NCBI GenBank assembly: GCA_963726785.1
Contig: CAVSDJ010000008.1
Location: 496,001-560,000, forward strand
Length of the DNA stretch: 64,000 bases
Source: DATEKX01 sp963726785
Lineage (GTDB): Bacteria; Acidobacteriota; Blastocatellia; UBA7656
Reading direction: 5' to 3'
Part shown: piece by piece, positions 48,165 to 57,899 of the stretch
How positions within the stretch are numbered: the first letter of the stretch is position 1
How the letters are laid out: each line of letters begins with the position of its first letter
Position numbers and translations under genes: made by a program
The notes under the pieces: generated by a model
Database searches by the model: none
The model's input: the letters and a program-made list of their open reading frames with translations, nothing else
What the model was told of the DNA's origin: nothing

Positions 48165-48730
48165 ATGGCAAAAATTGCTGACAACACAGTTGGAAACCAG
48201 TTGCGCGAAAGCTAACCCCGACGAGCCGTGATGGTCGCGCTATGGTTCGAGACACGCTGCGCGGATTCATTGATGCGCCGATTGACACTCACCTTGAACG
48301 AATCGGCACGGTCATGGATAGAGCCATCAAGGTTCCGGGCACGAACATTCGCATCGGGCTTGACCCGATCATCGGATTTTTCTTTCCTGTGATCGGAGAC
48401 TGGGTAGGCGGGATAGTCTCGGCGTACATAGTCCTTGCGTCAATTCGTCATGGCTTGCCAAAGAGCACGATTGCGAAAATGGTCTTCAACGTCGGCGTTG
48501 ATGTTTTGCTCGGCACAATTCCCTTTGTCGGCGATGCGTTCGATTTTGCGTGGAAGCCTAATGAAAAAAATCTTCGCCTGTTGAACAAGTACGCAACTGG
48601 AAAGCGCAGCTCGCTTTGGAGCGATTGGGCGTGGGTGATCGTATTGCTTGGCTTGCTCGGTTTGTTTATGGTTGCGATGATCGGATTTGCAATCTACTCG
48701 CTGAATAAAGCTGGCTTTCATTTGATATAA
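48165..48730 (+). CDS. DUF4112 membrane protein
   Basis: About 188 residues. The DUF4112 core includes LDPIIGFFFPVIGDWVGG, FNVGVDVLLGTIPFVGDAFD and a C-terminal membrane helix (VIVLLGLLGLFMVAMIGFAI). The frame beginning at ATG 48165 (MAKIADNTVGNQ) runs out near 48213, and the main frame continues as PTSRDGRAMVRDTLRG, so a one-base indel is likely. If not, the start is at 48243. The function of the family is not known. Confidence 0.75.
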
Positions 48731-48749
48731 AAAATCAACATTACTTTTT

Positions 48750-50048
48750 ATGTGCGATACGCTTGTAGCCATTCCGCCTCACACAGCAGATGGCGCGGTC
48801 TGGTTTGCAAAGAACAGCGACCGCGAGCCGGGCGAAGCGCAGATCGTAGAGCATCTGCCACATCATAAATATTCTGCGCCGACTACGTTGCGCTGCACCT
48901 ACATCGAGATTCCGCAATCATCACACACCAATGAAGTGCTGCTCAGTCGTCCTTTCTGGATGTGGGGCGCAGAGATGGGAACGAACGAACACGGCGTTGC
49001 TATCGGCAATGAAGCTGTCTTCACAAAAATTCCTTACGCAAAAACCGGACTGACCGGAATGGATTTGCTGCGCCTCGCGCTTGAACGCTCGTCATCCGCG
49101 CGCGAGGCGCTCGATTTGATCACAGAGCTTATTACAGAGCACGGTCAGGGCGGAGGATGCGGTTACCGCAATCGCGCGTTTCGCTATCACAACGCTTTCA
49201 TCATCGCAGACCCGAATTCCGCGTGGGTGCTGGAAACGGCAGGGCCGTTCTGGGCAGCCGAGCGCGTTCGCGGCATTCGCACGATTTCAAATTCGCTTTC
49301 GATAGGCAAGCAGTTCGACCTTGCTTCGCTTGATGCTTATCCTTTTGCGCGCAGCAAAGGCTGGTGTCGTTCGGCGGCGGATTTCGATTTCGCGCGATGT
49401 TTCGGCGATTCGTACTACAGCACATTGAGCGGCGGCATCAAGCGTAGCGCATGCACTTTTGCGCTTCTCAATAACAAAGACGGAAACTTAAATCGAGATG
49501 ATTTCTTCGCGGCTCTGCGCGATCACGCGGGACTTCAGCCCGCAACAGGGTGGCGCATGAAGATGCCCTGCGCTCATGCGTCGTGGTGGCCGACCAGAAA
49601 GGCAGGGCAAACAACAGGCTCGATGGTGAGCCGCCTGCATCCAACAGGATCAACGCACTGGATGACAGGAACTTCATCGCCATGTCTGAGCGTGTTCAAA
49701 CCCGTTGCGCTTTCTGGTGTGCCGCTTTCGACAGGCCCGCTTGCGGGCGAAGGCTATGACGGCGACAGCCTCTTCTGGCGACACGAACGACTTCATCGGC
49801 TTGCGCTTTGCGATTACTCGAACAGCAAATCATTGTTTGATGATGAGAGGATGGCGATGCAAACGAAATTCGATTCGCTCTCGTCTGATGAATCGTATCA
49901 AGCCTGCTGGGATGAACACCTCGCCGCAATTCCCGACTGGGCAAATCGCGTCGAGCAAGCGGTCAACGGGCGAAAAAAATTGTCTTTGTTCAGTCGCTAC
50001 TGGAATGAGCAGAGAGCGCTTGACCAAATCCCTGATCCGTCAACCTAG
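48750..50048 (+). CDS. C69-family peptidase (secernin-like), Ntn hydrolase
   Basis: A 432-residue protein opening MCDTLVAIPP, where Cys2 becomes the N-terminal nucleophile after Met removal. WFAKNSDREPGE, GTNEHGVAIGNEAVF and AFIIADPNSAWVLETAG are characteristic of secernin/dipeptidase C69 proteins. No signal peptide is present. It converges on the RNase J gene with a four-base overlap of the two stop codons (50045-50048). Peptide or amide bond cleavage is expected; the natural substrate is unknown. Confidence 0.88.
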   Translation: MCDTLVAIPPHTADGAVWFAKNSDREPGEAQIVEHLPHHKYSAPTTLRCTYIEIPQSSHTNEVLLSRPFWMWGAEMGTNEHGVAIGNEAVFTKIPYAKTGLTGMDLLRLALERSSSAREALDLITELITEHGQGGGCGYRNRAFRYHNAFIIADPNSAWVLETAGPFWAAERVRGIRTISNSLSIGKQFDLASLDAYPFARSKGWCRSAADFDFARCFGDSYYSTLSGGIKRSACTFALLNNKDGNLNRDDFFAALRDHAGLQPATGWRMKMPCAHASWWPTRKAGQTTGSMVSRLHPTGSTHWMTGTSSPCLSVFKPVALSGVPLSTGPLAGEGYDGDSLFWRHERLHRLALCDYSNSKSLFDDERMAMQTKFDSLSSDESYQACWDEHLAAIPDWANRVEQAVNGRKKLSLFSRYWNEQRALDQIPDPST

Positions 50049-51706
50049 ACCTCAACGACGACGGGAATGATCATCGGACGGCGGCCCGTGCTCTTCTGAA
50101 TAAATCGCTTCAACTCGATGCGAATCTTCTCTTTGATCACTGCGTAATCAATCCGCTCTTCGTGGCTCGCGGTCAAAACAGTGGTTTCGATAATGCGCTT
50201 CAAATCAGCAATCATATCACTTGACTCTTCCTCGTGAACGAAGCCGCGAGTCACCATCTCCGGCTCCGATTCAAGCTCGCCCGAAGTCGGATTGATTGCG
50301 ACTATCGGCACAACCACGCCGTCGTAAGAAAGGTGCTTGCGGTCGCGCACGACCATGTCGCCGACCTCGCCGTAGGTGCCGTCAATAAAGGTGCGCCCGA
50401 CGAATTCTTTCGCGACGACCTCGGCGCGGTCGCCGTCAAATTCCAACACATCACCGTTTTCAAAGGTGATGATGTTTTCAGGTTCGACGATGCCGAGCGT
50501 TGCGGCCCATTCTCTGTGGCGATAAAGCTGGCGATATTCGCCGTGAATCGGAACGAGGAATTTAGGGCGCACGGCCTCAATCAGTATCTTCAAATCTTCC
50601 TGGCTGCCGTGACCTGAGCAGTGAATGCGCGCTATCGAACTATCAATCACGCGCGCGCCGCGTTTGTAACAATGCGAGATGAGCCGCGAAATCGCTCTTT
50701 CGTTTCCCGGAATTATACGCGCAGAAAGCACGACCGTATCGCCTTCGCCGACTGAAATATTTTTGTGCTGATCGGTGGCGAGCCTCGTCATCGCTGACAT
50801 CGGATCGCCCTGGCATCCTGCGACGAGCAGCACAAGATGGTCATCATCCGTCTGCCGGGCTTGCGCGGGGGTGACAAAAATATCATCAGGCACATCAAGC
50901 TGGCGAAAGCTGTCCGCCGTCTCGACATTGCGCAACATGCTGCGTCCGAGCAAAGCGACGTTGCGGCCAAAGTCTTGCGCGAGGTCGAGCACTATTTGAA
51001 TTCTGTGAACGGACGAGGTGAAACAACTGACGATGATGCGGCCCGTAGCCTTTTGGAATATGTCTTCGAATGCCGGAATGACTGCGCGCTCTGAAGCAGT
51101 GCGACCGGGTCGCTCGGCATTCGTAGAATCGGCAAAGAGAGCGAGCACGCCCTGGTCGCCGTATTCGGTCAAGCGTTCCAAATCCATCGGCGGCCCGATG
51201 ACCGGCGTGTCGTCTACTTTGAAATCCCCCGAATGAATCACAACGCCGACAGGCGTCGTTATCGCAACGGCGGTGCAAGACGTGAGACTGTGCGTGACGT
51301 GAATCCATTCGACTTCAAAGTTGCCCAGATTCACCTTGTCGCGCGGCTCGACCGAATGCAGCGTCACAAAGTCCGATAGCCCATGCTCCTGCAACTTGCT
51401 CTCAAGAAAAGCGAGCGTAAGATGAGTTCCATAAACGGGAACGTTGACTTCTTTGAGCAGAAAAGGAACAGCGCCGATGTGGTCTTCGTGACCGTGCGTT
51501 AAAATTATTGCGGTTATTTCGTCGCGGTATTCATCAATGAATGAAAAGTCAGGAATGACTATATCAACGCCCGGCAGGTCTTCTTCGGGAAATCCCATCC
51601 CTGCGTCTACGATGATGGCTTCGCCGCCGCATCGCATGGCCATCATATTCATCCCGAACAGGCCGACTCCGCCTAAGGGTATCACTTCAAGTTTTTCGTC
51701 TGTCAT
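50045..51706 (-). CDS. rnj: Ribonuclease J
   Basis: A 553-residue metallo-beta-lactamase/beta-CASP ribonuclease for 5'-3' exo- and endonucleolytic RNA processing. HGHEDHIGA at about residues 71-79 is the metal-binding motif II, GDFKVDDTPV contains the next Asp, and CFTSSVHRIQ and HCSGHGSQEDL mark the beta-CASP part. IHGEYRQLYRH and the C-terminal domain follow. ATG 51706 (MTDEKLEVIPLGGVG) fits the family start; the in-frame extension to 51790 is unlikely. It is upstream of nothing on its strand and 120 bases from rsmA. Confidence 0.95.
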   Translation of the reverse strand: MTDEKLEVIPLGGVGLFGMNMMAMRCGGEAIIVDAGMGFPEEDLPGVDIVIPDFSFIDEYRDEITAIILTHGHEDHIGAVPFLLKEVNVPVYGTHLTLAFLESKLQEHGLSDFVTLHSVEPRDKVNLGNFEVEWIHVTHSLTSCTAVAITTPVGVVIHSGDFKVDDTPVIGPPMDLERLTEYGDQGVLALFADSTNAERPGRTASERAVIPAFEDIFQKATGRIIVSCFTSSVHRIQIVLDLAQDFGRNVALLGRSMLRNVETADSFRQLDVPDDIFVTPAQARQTDDDHLVLLVAGCQGDPMSAMTRLATDQHKNISVGEGDTVVLSARIIPGNERAISRLISHCYKRGARVIDSSIARIHCSGHGSQEDLKILIEAVRPKFLVPIHGEYRQLYRHREWAATLGIVEPENIITFENGDVLEFDGDRAEVVAKEFVGRTFIDGTYGEVGDMVVRDRKHLSYDGVVVPIVAINPTSGELESEPEMVTRGFVHEEESSDMIADLKRIIETTVLTASHEERIDYAVIKEKIRIELKRFIQKSTGRRPMIIPVVVEV

Positions 51707-51826
51707 ATCAACGTTCGAGCGATTAACTGATTTCCGCGTCCAAGCGGGAGATGATTGCCCGAATGATAGCAGCTCGTCGCTTGCAATCATTATAGCAACT
51801 CCGGGGCAATCGCTGAACCTCTGATT

Positions 51827-52666
51827 TCATTCGTGGAAAAGCGCGCGATACAGAGCGCCGAATTCAACAAGCGTCAAAGTCTCTGCGCGGCGCTGCGAAT
51901 CAATGCCTGCCGCCTGCAAAGCCGTATCAATCTTCTCTACAAATTCAAGCGACGGGGGCGCGGCTTTGAGGTTATTGAAAATTGTTTTTCGCCGTTGCGC
52001 GAATGACGCTCGCACGAGCGCGAAAAACTTTGCTTCGTTTTCGATATCAATCGCGGGTCGCTCACGCACCGCCAGTCTGATGATTGCAGATTGGACTTTG
52101 GGCGCGGGCTTGAATGCAGAAGGCGGAACCTCGAATAGTTTTGTCGCCACCGAGTAATACTGAACCAACACTGAAAGATAGCCATAGTCGCGGCTGCCCG
52201 GCGGGCTTGCGATTCGCTCGACGACTTCGTTTTGTAACATCAACGTCATATCGAATATGCGATGGCGCAACTCGATCAGTCGCTCGATGATCGGCGTTGA
52301 GATGTAATAAGGCAGGTTGGCGACGACTCGGATGCGCGGCTCATCTTCGCGAGCGTTAATCGTTTGCCACGATTTGCTCGCTGCGCTTATCAGATCAATC
52401 CAGTTCACTTCGAGCGCATCGGCTTCGACAATTGAAAGGTTGTCAGCGACTACCCGGTGTTGAAGCTCCTGGATCAGTCGCGCGTCTATCTCTACCGCAA
52501 CGACGTAGCCGCTCGATTCAACAAGCCGTCTGGTGAGCGCGCCCGTGCCCGGTCCTATTTCGATAATCAAATCAGAAGGCTGCGGAGAGACTGAATCAAC
52601 TATTCGACGCGAGACTTGCGCATCGCTGAGGAAATTCTGGCCGAGGCTTTTCTTTGCCCTAATCAA
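51827..52666 (-). CDS. rsmA: 16S rRNA (adenine1518-N6/adenine1519-N6)-dimethyltransferase RsmA (KsgA)
   Basis: A 279-residue SAM-dependent methyltransferase that dimethylates two adenines near the 3' end of 16S rRNA. Motifs: KKSLGQNFL at the start, IEIGPGTGALT for SAM binding, VVANLPYYIST (the catalytic NLPYY) and the C-terminal FAQRRKTIFNNL. The length is normal. Its start overlaps the end of ribD by eight bases, so translation is probably coupled. Confidence 0.96.
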   Translation of the reverse strand: MIRAKKSLGQNFLSDAQVSRRIVDSVSPQPSDLIIEIGPGTGALTRRLVESSGYVVAVEIDARLIQELQHRVVADNLSIVEADALEVNWIDLISAASKSWQTINAREDEPRIRVVANLPYYISTPIIERLIELRHRIFDMTLMLQNEVVERIASPPGSRDYGYLSVLVQYYSVATKLFEVPPSAFKPAPKVQSAIIRLAVRERPAIDIENEAKFFALVRASFAQRRKTIFNNLKAAPPSLEFVEKIDTALQAAGIDSQRRAETLTLVEFGALYRALFHE

Positions 52667-53585
52667 TCTTTTTCAAGTCCGTTGGATAGCCCGTGAATTC
52701 TTTGAAATCTTCAGACTCAGAAATCATTACATCATCGAGTTCAATAGTCGCTTCGGCGCTTGCGCTGTGACTGATTAATGTCATTTTATCAGCGGCTCCA
52801 AGCAGAGTTTTTACTTCCCGCGTGAAAACCCGGCAATGCAAGCACGCTGGTCGTGCGTGCTTCGGCTAAGGATTCGAGTATAGAAGATGATTGAGAATTC
52901 AGCTCCACTATCCGGCTTTCGAGGTGGTCAAAGACGCGTCCGACCGTTCTGTGCCTAAAATCACAAGCGGCCTGTGTCGAAACCGACTCAAACAAGCATC
53001 CAGAATCATCGCCGTCTCAGACTGATCGCCCGGCGCAATCGCATCGTATTGCGCCGCCATATTAAAAAATTCTTTTGACGGCTTCCACTTTAATGTTGAG
53101 CCCGGATGTTCGGGCCAGTATTCGACCGTATGAAAGAATGGAATATGGCACCTGACAAACTTGAAATAGCTTTCATTGAGCCTGAGCGCTTCCGCTTCGC
53201 ACAATCCGACTTCGACCGTCATGCCTGCATCGCGCAGCTTTTGAATTCCGTGACCGCTAACGCGCTGGTCAGGGTCAGGACTGGCAATAATGACGCGAGC
53301 GATTCCTGCTTCGATCAAAGCGTCTGTGCATGGCGGCGTTCTGCCGTGATGACAGCAAGGTTCAAGCGTGCTATAAAGCGTCGCACCGCGAGCAAATCGC
53401 CTGCCATTTCCAGACGCGTTAGGCTCCGCGTGCCGCAACAAATCATAACGATGAAAGCCTTCGCCTACGACTCGACCATCTTTCACAATGACTGCGCCGA
53501 CCATCGGGTTTGGACTGACCAGACCCGCGCCCTGACCGGCAAGCTCAAGCGCGCGGCGCATAAAAGTTTTGTCTATCTCTATCAT
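52659..53585 (-). CDS. ribD: Riboflavin biosynthesis deaminase/reductase RibD, frameshifted in the reductase half
   Basis: ATG 53585 (MIEIDKTFMRRAL). The deaminase domain is clear: SPNPMVGAVIV, zinc ligands His52-Ala-Glu54 and the PCCHHGRTPPC motif (Cys77, Cys86). The second half holds pieces of the reductase domain in other frames. One is KEFFNMAAQYDAI, with the frame lost near 52915; another is the tail IELDDVMISESEDF followed by GYP, ending at 52659. Joined length is about 308 residues, shorter than the usual roughly 360, so the reductase may be reduced as well as frameshifted. It acts on the pyrimidine intermediates of riboflavin synthesis. Confidence 0.8.
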
Positions 53586-53607
53586 CTTTACGTAAATTAT
53601 CTGAACT

Positions 53608-53685
53608 TGTAGGAGCGACCCTCTGTGGTCGCCCCAGATTGTATATAACTTGAATCTGGGGCGACCACAGAGGGTCGCCCCTACA
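53608..53685. repeat. GTAGGAGCGACC inverted repeat
   Basis: Two 33-base arms (53608-53640 and 53653-53685) with one mismatch, containing GGAGCGACCCTCTGTGGTCG. Between tsaD and ribD on the same strand. Related to the copies at 31753 and 62781. Confidence 0.88.
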
Positions 53686-53689
53686 TAAC

Positions 53690-54763
53690 TCATATTTTAT
53701 ATCGAGCTTTGGTCGGAACTTCGTATCCTTCAAGCTTCAGGTTCTCAATTTTGATCGAAGTCGAGGCGGTGAATTCAAGGCCATGATTTTCGCCGCGCGC
53801 AAGTTTGGGATAACCGGCAGCCGCAATCATCGCCGCGTTGTCAGTCGTCAGCAACGGGCTTGGATAATAAACGGGCGCGCCGAAATTTTCCGCCTTCACT
53901 CTTTCTCTCAACGCGCTGTTACAGGCCACTCCGCCCGAAAGTATTATCGTTCGCGGGTGATGGCGACTGACCGCCGCTTTCATTCGCGCAAGCAGCGAGC
54001 GAATCACTTTGTCTTGAAAGCTCGTCACAAGATTTATGATCGTCTGCGAGGGTTGAGCGTCTTTCGTTAAAGGCTCGATTCTATTCTCTCGCACGTAACG
54101 CAGCACAGCCGTCTTCAATCCGCTGAAACTGAAATCGAGGTTCGGCGAATCCATTCGCGGGATTGTGAAAACCAAATTGGCGGCGTCCGCATCGCCCGAC
54201 TTCGCGAGCCTGTCTATCACAGGGCCGCCGGGATAGCCCAATCCGAGCAGCTTCGCCACCTTGTCATAAGCTTCGCCCGCCGCGTCGTCGCGCGTGCGAC
54301 CAAGCACGGCATATTTCCCTTCTTCGGGAATCAAGAAAAGCGTGGTGTGCCCGCCGGAAACAACGAGAGCCAGCGCGGGATACTCGATTTCTGGATTCTC
54401 AAAGACTACTGAATAGATGTGACCTTCGATGTGATTCACACCAACGATTGGCTTGCCAGCAACAAAGGCCAGCGATTTCGCATAGCTCAAACCGACCAGA
54501 AGCGAGCCAATCAATCCCGGCCCTTGCGTAACGGCTATGCCGTCAATTTGGTCAAGCGTGACGCCTGCCTTCGACAGAGCGTCACTGACGACATCAGCGA
54601 TGCGGTCGAGATGTTCCCGCGAAGCGAGTTCAGGCACAACGCCGCCAAACGGCGCGTGAGTCTTTATCTGCGAAGCGATTATATTAGACAAGATCGTGCG
54701 GCCATCTTCGATCACAGCCGCGGCGGTCTCGTCGCACGAGCTTTCTATTCCGAGAGTCAACAT
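53690..54763 (-). CDS. tsaD: tRNA N6-adenosine threonylcarbamoyltransferase TsaD
   Basis: A 357-residue ASKHA-fold enzyme that transfers threonylcarbamoyl to A37 of ANN-decoding tRNAs. Visible: LGIESSCDETAAAV at the start, metal ligands His111 and His115 in NHIEGH, LVVSGGHTTL, DDAAGEAYDKVAKLLGLGYPGG, and LSGGVACNSALR. ATG 54763 is taken; a GTG codon precedes it in frame. It belongs to a housekeeping run tsaD-ribD-rsmA on the minus strand. Confidence 0.97.
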   Translation of the reverse strand: MLTLGIESSCDETAAAVIEDGRTILSNIIASQIKTHAPFGGVVPELASREHLDRIADVVSDALSKAGVTLDQIDGIAVTQGPGLIGSLLVGLSYAKSLAFVAGKPIVGVNHIEGHIYSVVFENPEIEYPALALVVSGGHTTLFLIPEEGKYAVLGRTRDDAAGEAYDKVAKLLGLGYPGGPVIDRLAKSGDADAANLVFTIPRMDSPNLDFSFSGLKTAVLRYVRENRIEPLTKDAQPSQTIINLVTSFQDKVIRSLLARMKAAVSRHHPRTIILSGGVACNSALRERVKAENFGAPVYYPSPLLTTDNAAMIAAAGYPKLARGENHGLEFTASTSIKIENLKLEGYEVPTKARYKI

Positions 54764-54812
54764 CACTAATCATTCTACACGACGAAAGCATTGATCTGAA
54801 AAAAGAAACCTA

Positions 54813-54936
54813 TTCACCGCAGAGGCGCGGAAGAAACGATGAATGCGGAATAATGAATGATGAATTGATAGAGAGATTCTTAATTCATCGTTCATCGTTT
54901 ATACTTCATCATTATCTTCCGCGCCTCTGCGGTGAA
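54813..54936. repeat. TTCACCGCAGAG inverted repeat (copy 4) with an internal AT-rich palindrome
   Basis: The outer ends TTCACCGCAGAGGCGCGGAA and its complement TTCCGCGCCTCTGCGGTGAA are perfect. The interior has near-complementary GATGAATG and TTCATC-type stretches. It fills much of the space between tsaD and the divergent alcohol dehydrogenase gene. Confidence 0.85.
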
Positions 54937-55044
54937 CTCTCTTCGTATTATCATCATAGATTTGATTTTGACGACGATGCTCGATTGGCTGTAGCATACG
55001 GCGCGCACGGTGTTATGAATTTATTTCCTGCGAAAGGGTGAGCC

Positions 55045-56055
55045 ATGAAAGCAGCGATTGTTCGCGAATATAAACAGCCACTTCAAATCGAAGAGACCGA
55101 AAAGCCAGTGCCCGCCGATGATGAAGTGTTGATTGAAGTCGAAGCTTGCGGCGTGTGCCATTCCGATTTGCACATCGCGGATGGCGATTGGACGCACCTT
55201 CTTAAAATCATCAAGAAGCCGCTAATTCCGGGGCACGAATTAGTCGGGCGCGTCGTCGAGAAAGGCGAGGCCGTTAGCCTTCTCGAAATCGGCGACCGCG
55301 TTGGCGTGGCGTGGGTGTATTGGTCTTGCGGCGAATGCGACATGTGCCGCGAAGGTCGAGAAAACCTCTGCAAGAAGCAGATAATTACGGGAGCTATGGT
55401 TGACGGCGGCTATGCGCAGTTTATGAAAGCGAAAGCTTCGCACGCAATGAAAGTTCCTGATTCGCTCTCATCCGAACAGGCCGCGCCGTTTTTCTGCGCA
55501 GGGTTGACGGTCTATCGAGCGATAAAAAACGCCGCAATCGAACCGGGTCAGCGCGTCGCCATCTTTGGCGTCGGGGGCTTAGGCCACCTCGCAGTTCAGA
55601 TTGCGAAAGCATTTGGCGCAGAAGTGATCGCGGTTGACATTGCCGAAGACAAGCTCGAACTCGCGCGGTCGTTGGGAGCAAGCACAACGATAAATGCAGT
55701 GACAAGCGATGCGGTGAAAGAACTGCGCAAGCTTGGAGGCGCTCATATCTCAGTTGTAACATCGGGCGCTAAGGCAGCATACGATTCGGCATTTTATTCG
55801 ACGAGAGGAACCGGGACGCTTGTGGTTGTAGGAATGCCCGCAGAGGATCTGTCATTTCCAGCTATTATGATGCGCGAAATGAAAATCATGTCATCTGCCA
55901 CAGGCACACGCCAAGACTTGCGCGAAGTGCTGGAGATGGCTGGCAGCGGAAAGGTGAAATGCCTTATCGAAACGCGCCCGCTCGAAGCTATCAACGAAGT
56001 GTTCGACGATATGCGCAACGCGAAGATTACGGGCCGCGTTGTACTGAAGTTCTAA
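55045..56055 (+). CDS. Zinc-dependent alcohol dehydrogenase (MDR family, AdhP type)
   Basis: A 336-residue cytoplasmic NAD(P)-dependent enzyme. Catalytic zinc ligands are Cys35 (ACGVCHSDLH) and His64-Glu65 (PGHELVGRV); structural zinc Cys95, 98, 101 and 109 lie in SCGECDMCREGRENLC. The nucleotide-binding motif is FGVGGLGHLAVQ. Length is normal. It is preceded by a repeat and followed by another. It converts alcohols to aldehydes or the reverse. No close partner gene. Confidence 0.95.
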   Translation: MKAAIVREYKQPLQIEETEKPVPADDEVLIEVEACGVCHSDLHIADGDWTHLLKIIKKPLIPGHELVGRVVEKGEAVSLLEIGDRVGVAWVYWSCGECDMCREGRENLCKKQIITGAMVDGGYAQFMKAKASHAMKVPDSLSSEQAAPFFCAGLTVYRAIKNAAIEPGQRVAIFGVGGLGHLAVQIAKAFGAEVIAVDIAEDKLELARSLGASTTINAVTSDAVKELRKLGGAHISVVTSGAKAAYDSAFYSTRGTGTLVVVGMPAEDLSFPAIMMREMKIMSSATGTRQDLREVLEMAGSGKVKCLIETRPLEAINEVFDDMRNAKITGRVVLKF

Positions 56056-56058
56056 AGC

Positions 56059-56136
56059 CACGAATTGCGCGAATGAATTCGAATAAACACGAATGAAGAT
56101 ATTCGCGAACATTCGTTATAATTCGTGCAATTCGTG
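56059..56136. repeat. CACGAATTGCGCGAATG inverted repeat
   Basis: Left side CACGAATTGCGCGAATGAAT and right side ending TTCGTGCAATTCGTG are approximately complementary, with internal CACGAATG and CATTCGTT units. It separates the convergent alcohol dehydrogenase and cyclophilin genes and may act as a two-way terminator. One arm recurs at 24839. Confidence 0.8.
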
Positions 56137-56146
56137 ACTGGATTTG

Positions 56147-56605
56147 TTATTCGGCGAGTTTCACACTTGTCATTCTCTCGCCTGCTCGGATTTGTTTCAC
56201 GACATCCATTCCATCAATCACGCGACCGAACACGGCGTAATTCATATCCAGGAAAGCAGCGGGGCCGAGCGTGATGTAGAATTGGCACGATGCGCTGTCA
56301 GGGCTCTGCGACCGCGCCATCGCAAGTGCGCCCGCTTCGCCGTGCTTCAAATCAGACGAGACTTCGAGCTTTATTCTGCGCTCGCGCTTCGTTTCAGGAT
56401 CAATGAATCCGCCTGTGCCGTTGCCGACCGGGTCGCCGCCTTGAATTACGAAACCGGGTTCATAACGATGAAATGACAAGCCGTCGTAAAATCCGCGCTC
56501 GACCAGATCAATGAAGTTTCCGGCTGTGATCGGCGCTTTATCTTCGTAAAGCTCGACGGTGATGCTTCCTTTGTTTGTGTCTATGATTGCTTTTCGATTT
56601 GCCAT
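56147..56605 (-). CDS. Peptidyl-prolyl cis-trans isomerase, cyclophilin type
   Basis: A 152-residue cytoplasmic cyclophilin that speeds proline isomerisation in folding. Typical motifs: ITVELYEDKAPITAGNF, GLSFHRYEPGFVIQGGDPVGNGTGG with the catalytic Arg in FHR, ARSQSPDSASCQFYI and YAVFGRVIDGMDVV. No signal peptide. The canonical substrate-pocket phenylalanine positions are present. ATG 56605 has AAAGGAGAACC upstream. Confidence 0.95.
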   Translation of the reverse strand: MANRKAIIDTNKGSITVELYEDKAPITAGNFIDLVERGFYDGLSFHRYEPGFVIQGGDPVGNGTGGFIDPETKRERRIKLEVSSDLKHGEAGALAMARSQSPDSASCQFYITLGPAAFLDMNYAVFGRVIDGMDVVKQIRAGERMTSVKLAE

Positions 56606-56732
56606 TGCGGTTCTCCTTTGCGGTAATTCGAACCTGAAGACTCTAGCATCGCATGATTTGGTCTACAAGTTGCCAGGCCGCAACCGCGACAAGTATACTG
56701 CTCGGCTTTATAGATAAATTTAAGGAGCGATA

Positions 56733-57896
56733 ATGAACGTCACACACCTGTACTGCTCATCGTGCGGCAAGCAGCACGAAGCTCGAAAACTTGCGAACCT
56801 CTGCGAATGCGGAAAACCTCTGATGGTCGCTTACGACCTCGAACGCGCTGCATCGTCGCTCACGCGCGAATCGCTCGCGGCCCGTGTGCCTACGCTCTGG
56901 CGTTACTGTGAAGTGCTGCCCGTCGAAGATGAAAAGAATCAATTGACGCTCGGCGAGGGCTACACGCCGCTCATAAAGGCCGAGCGATTGGGCGCGCAGC
57001 TCGGCATGCCGAATCTTTACATCAAAGACGAATCGCTCAACCCGACCGGGTCATTCAAAGCGCGCGGCATGGCTGTCGCCGTCTCGATGGCGAAAGAGCT
57101 TGGCGCGAAAAAGCTGGCCGTTCCTTCGGCAGGCAACGCGGCGGGCGCGCTCGCGGCTTACGCGGCGAAGGCGGGGCTTTCCGCCTTTATCTTCATGCCG
57201 CAAGACACGCCGAAGGCAAACATCATCGAGTGCCGCCAGACGGGCGCGCATGTGACTTTGATTGACGGATTGATAACCGACTGCGGGCGCATAGTCGCCG
57301 AGCGCAAAGAGGCCGAAGGGTGGTTCGACGTTTCAACGCTGAAAGAGCCATATCGTGTCGAAGGCAAAAAGACTATGGGCTACGAGCTTGCGGAGCAGAT
57401 GCATTGGGAATTGCCCGATGTGATTTTATACCCGACAGGCGGCGGCACTGGTTTAATAGGGATGTGGAAAGCATTCGATGAGATGGAGCGAATGGGTTGG
57501 ATTTCAAGCCGTCGGCCTCGAATGATAACTGTCCAGGCCGAAGGATGCGCCCCCATAGTGCAGGCGTTCGCGGCAGGCGCAAACGCAGGCGCTGACATCC
57601 CCGATGCTCACACAATAGCTGCGGGACTGCGAGTGCCGCGCGCGGTTGGCGATTTCATCATGCTCGACATACTGCGAACGAGCAAAGGCAATGCAATATC
57701 AGTCACGGATGATGAATTGATCGCCGCAGTTAAAGAGATCGGCTCAAGCGAAGGAATATTCGCCGCCCCTGAAGGCGCAGCGTGTCTGCCTGCATTGAAA
57801 AAATTGATTGCCGACGGAGAGGTTCAGCGCGACGAGAGAGTAGTGATGTTTAACACAGGGGCCGGTGTGAAATATCTCGATGCTTTCGGCGAGTAA
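56733..57896 (+). CDS. thrC: Threonine synthase
   Basis: A 387-residue PLP enzyme converting O-phosphohomoserine to threonine. It has an N-terminal zinc-finger-like part (YCSSCGKQHE, CECGKPL), as in many plant-type ThrC proteins. The PLP Lys109 is in NPTGSFKARG, PSAGNAAGALAAYAA follows, and the phosphate-binding YPTGGGTGLIGMWKAF is present. Start at ATG 56733 after AAGGAGCGATA. It stands alone between repeats. Confidence 0.95.
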   Translation: MNVTHLYCSSCGKQHEARKLANLCECGKPLMVAYDLERAASSLTRESLAARVPTLWRYCEVLPVEDEKNQLTLGEGYTPLIKAERLGAQLGMPNLYIKDESLNPTGSFKARGMAVAVSMAKELGAKKLAVPSAGNAAGALAAYAAKAGLSAFIFMPQDTPKANIIECRQTGAHVTLIDGLITDCGRIVAERKEAEGWFDVSTLKEPYRVEGKKTMGYELAEQMHWELPDVILYPTGGGTGLIGMWKAFDEMERMGWISSRRPRMITVQAEGCAPIVQAFAAGANAGADIPDAHTIAAGLRVPRAVGDFIMLDILRTSKGNAISVTDDELIAAVKEIGSSEGIFAAPEGAACLPALKKLIADGEVQRDERVVMFNTGAGVKYLDAFGE

Positions 57897-57899
57897 TCG

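Noticed and set aside
56610..56690. GGTTCGAATT on the minus strand near the cyclophilin gene, resembling a tRNA T-loop
   Set aside because: No matching acceptor stem, anticodon arm or D-loop could be drawn around it; it looks like ordinary leader sequence.
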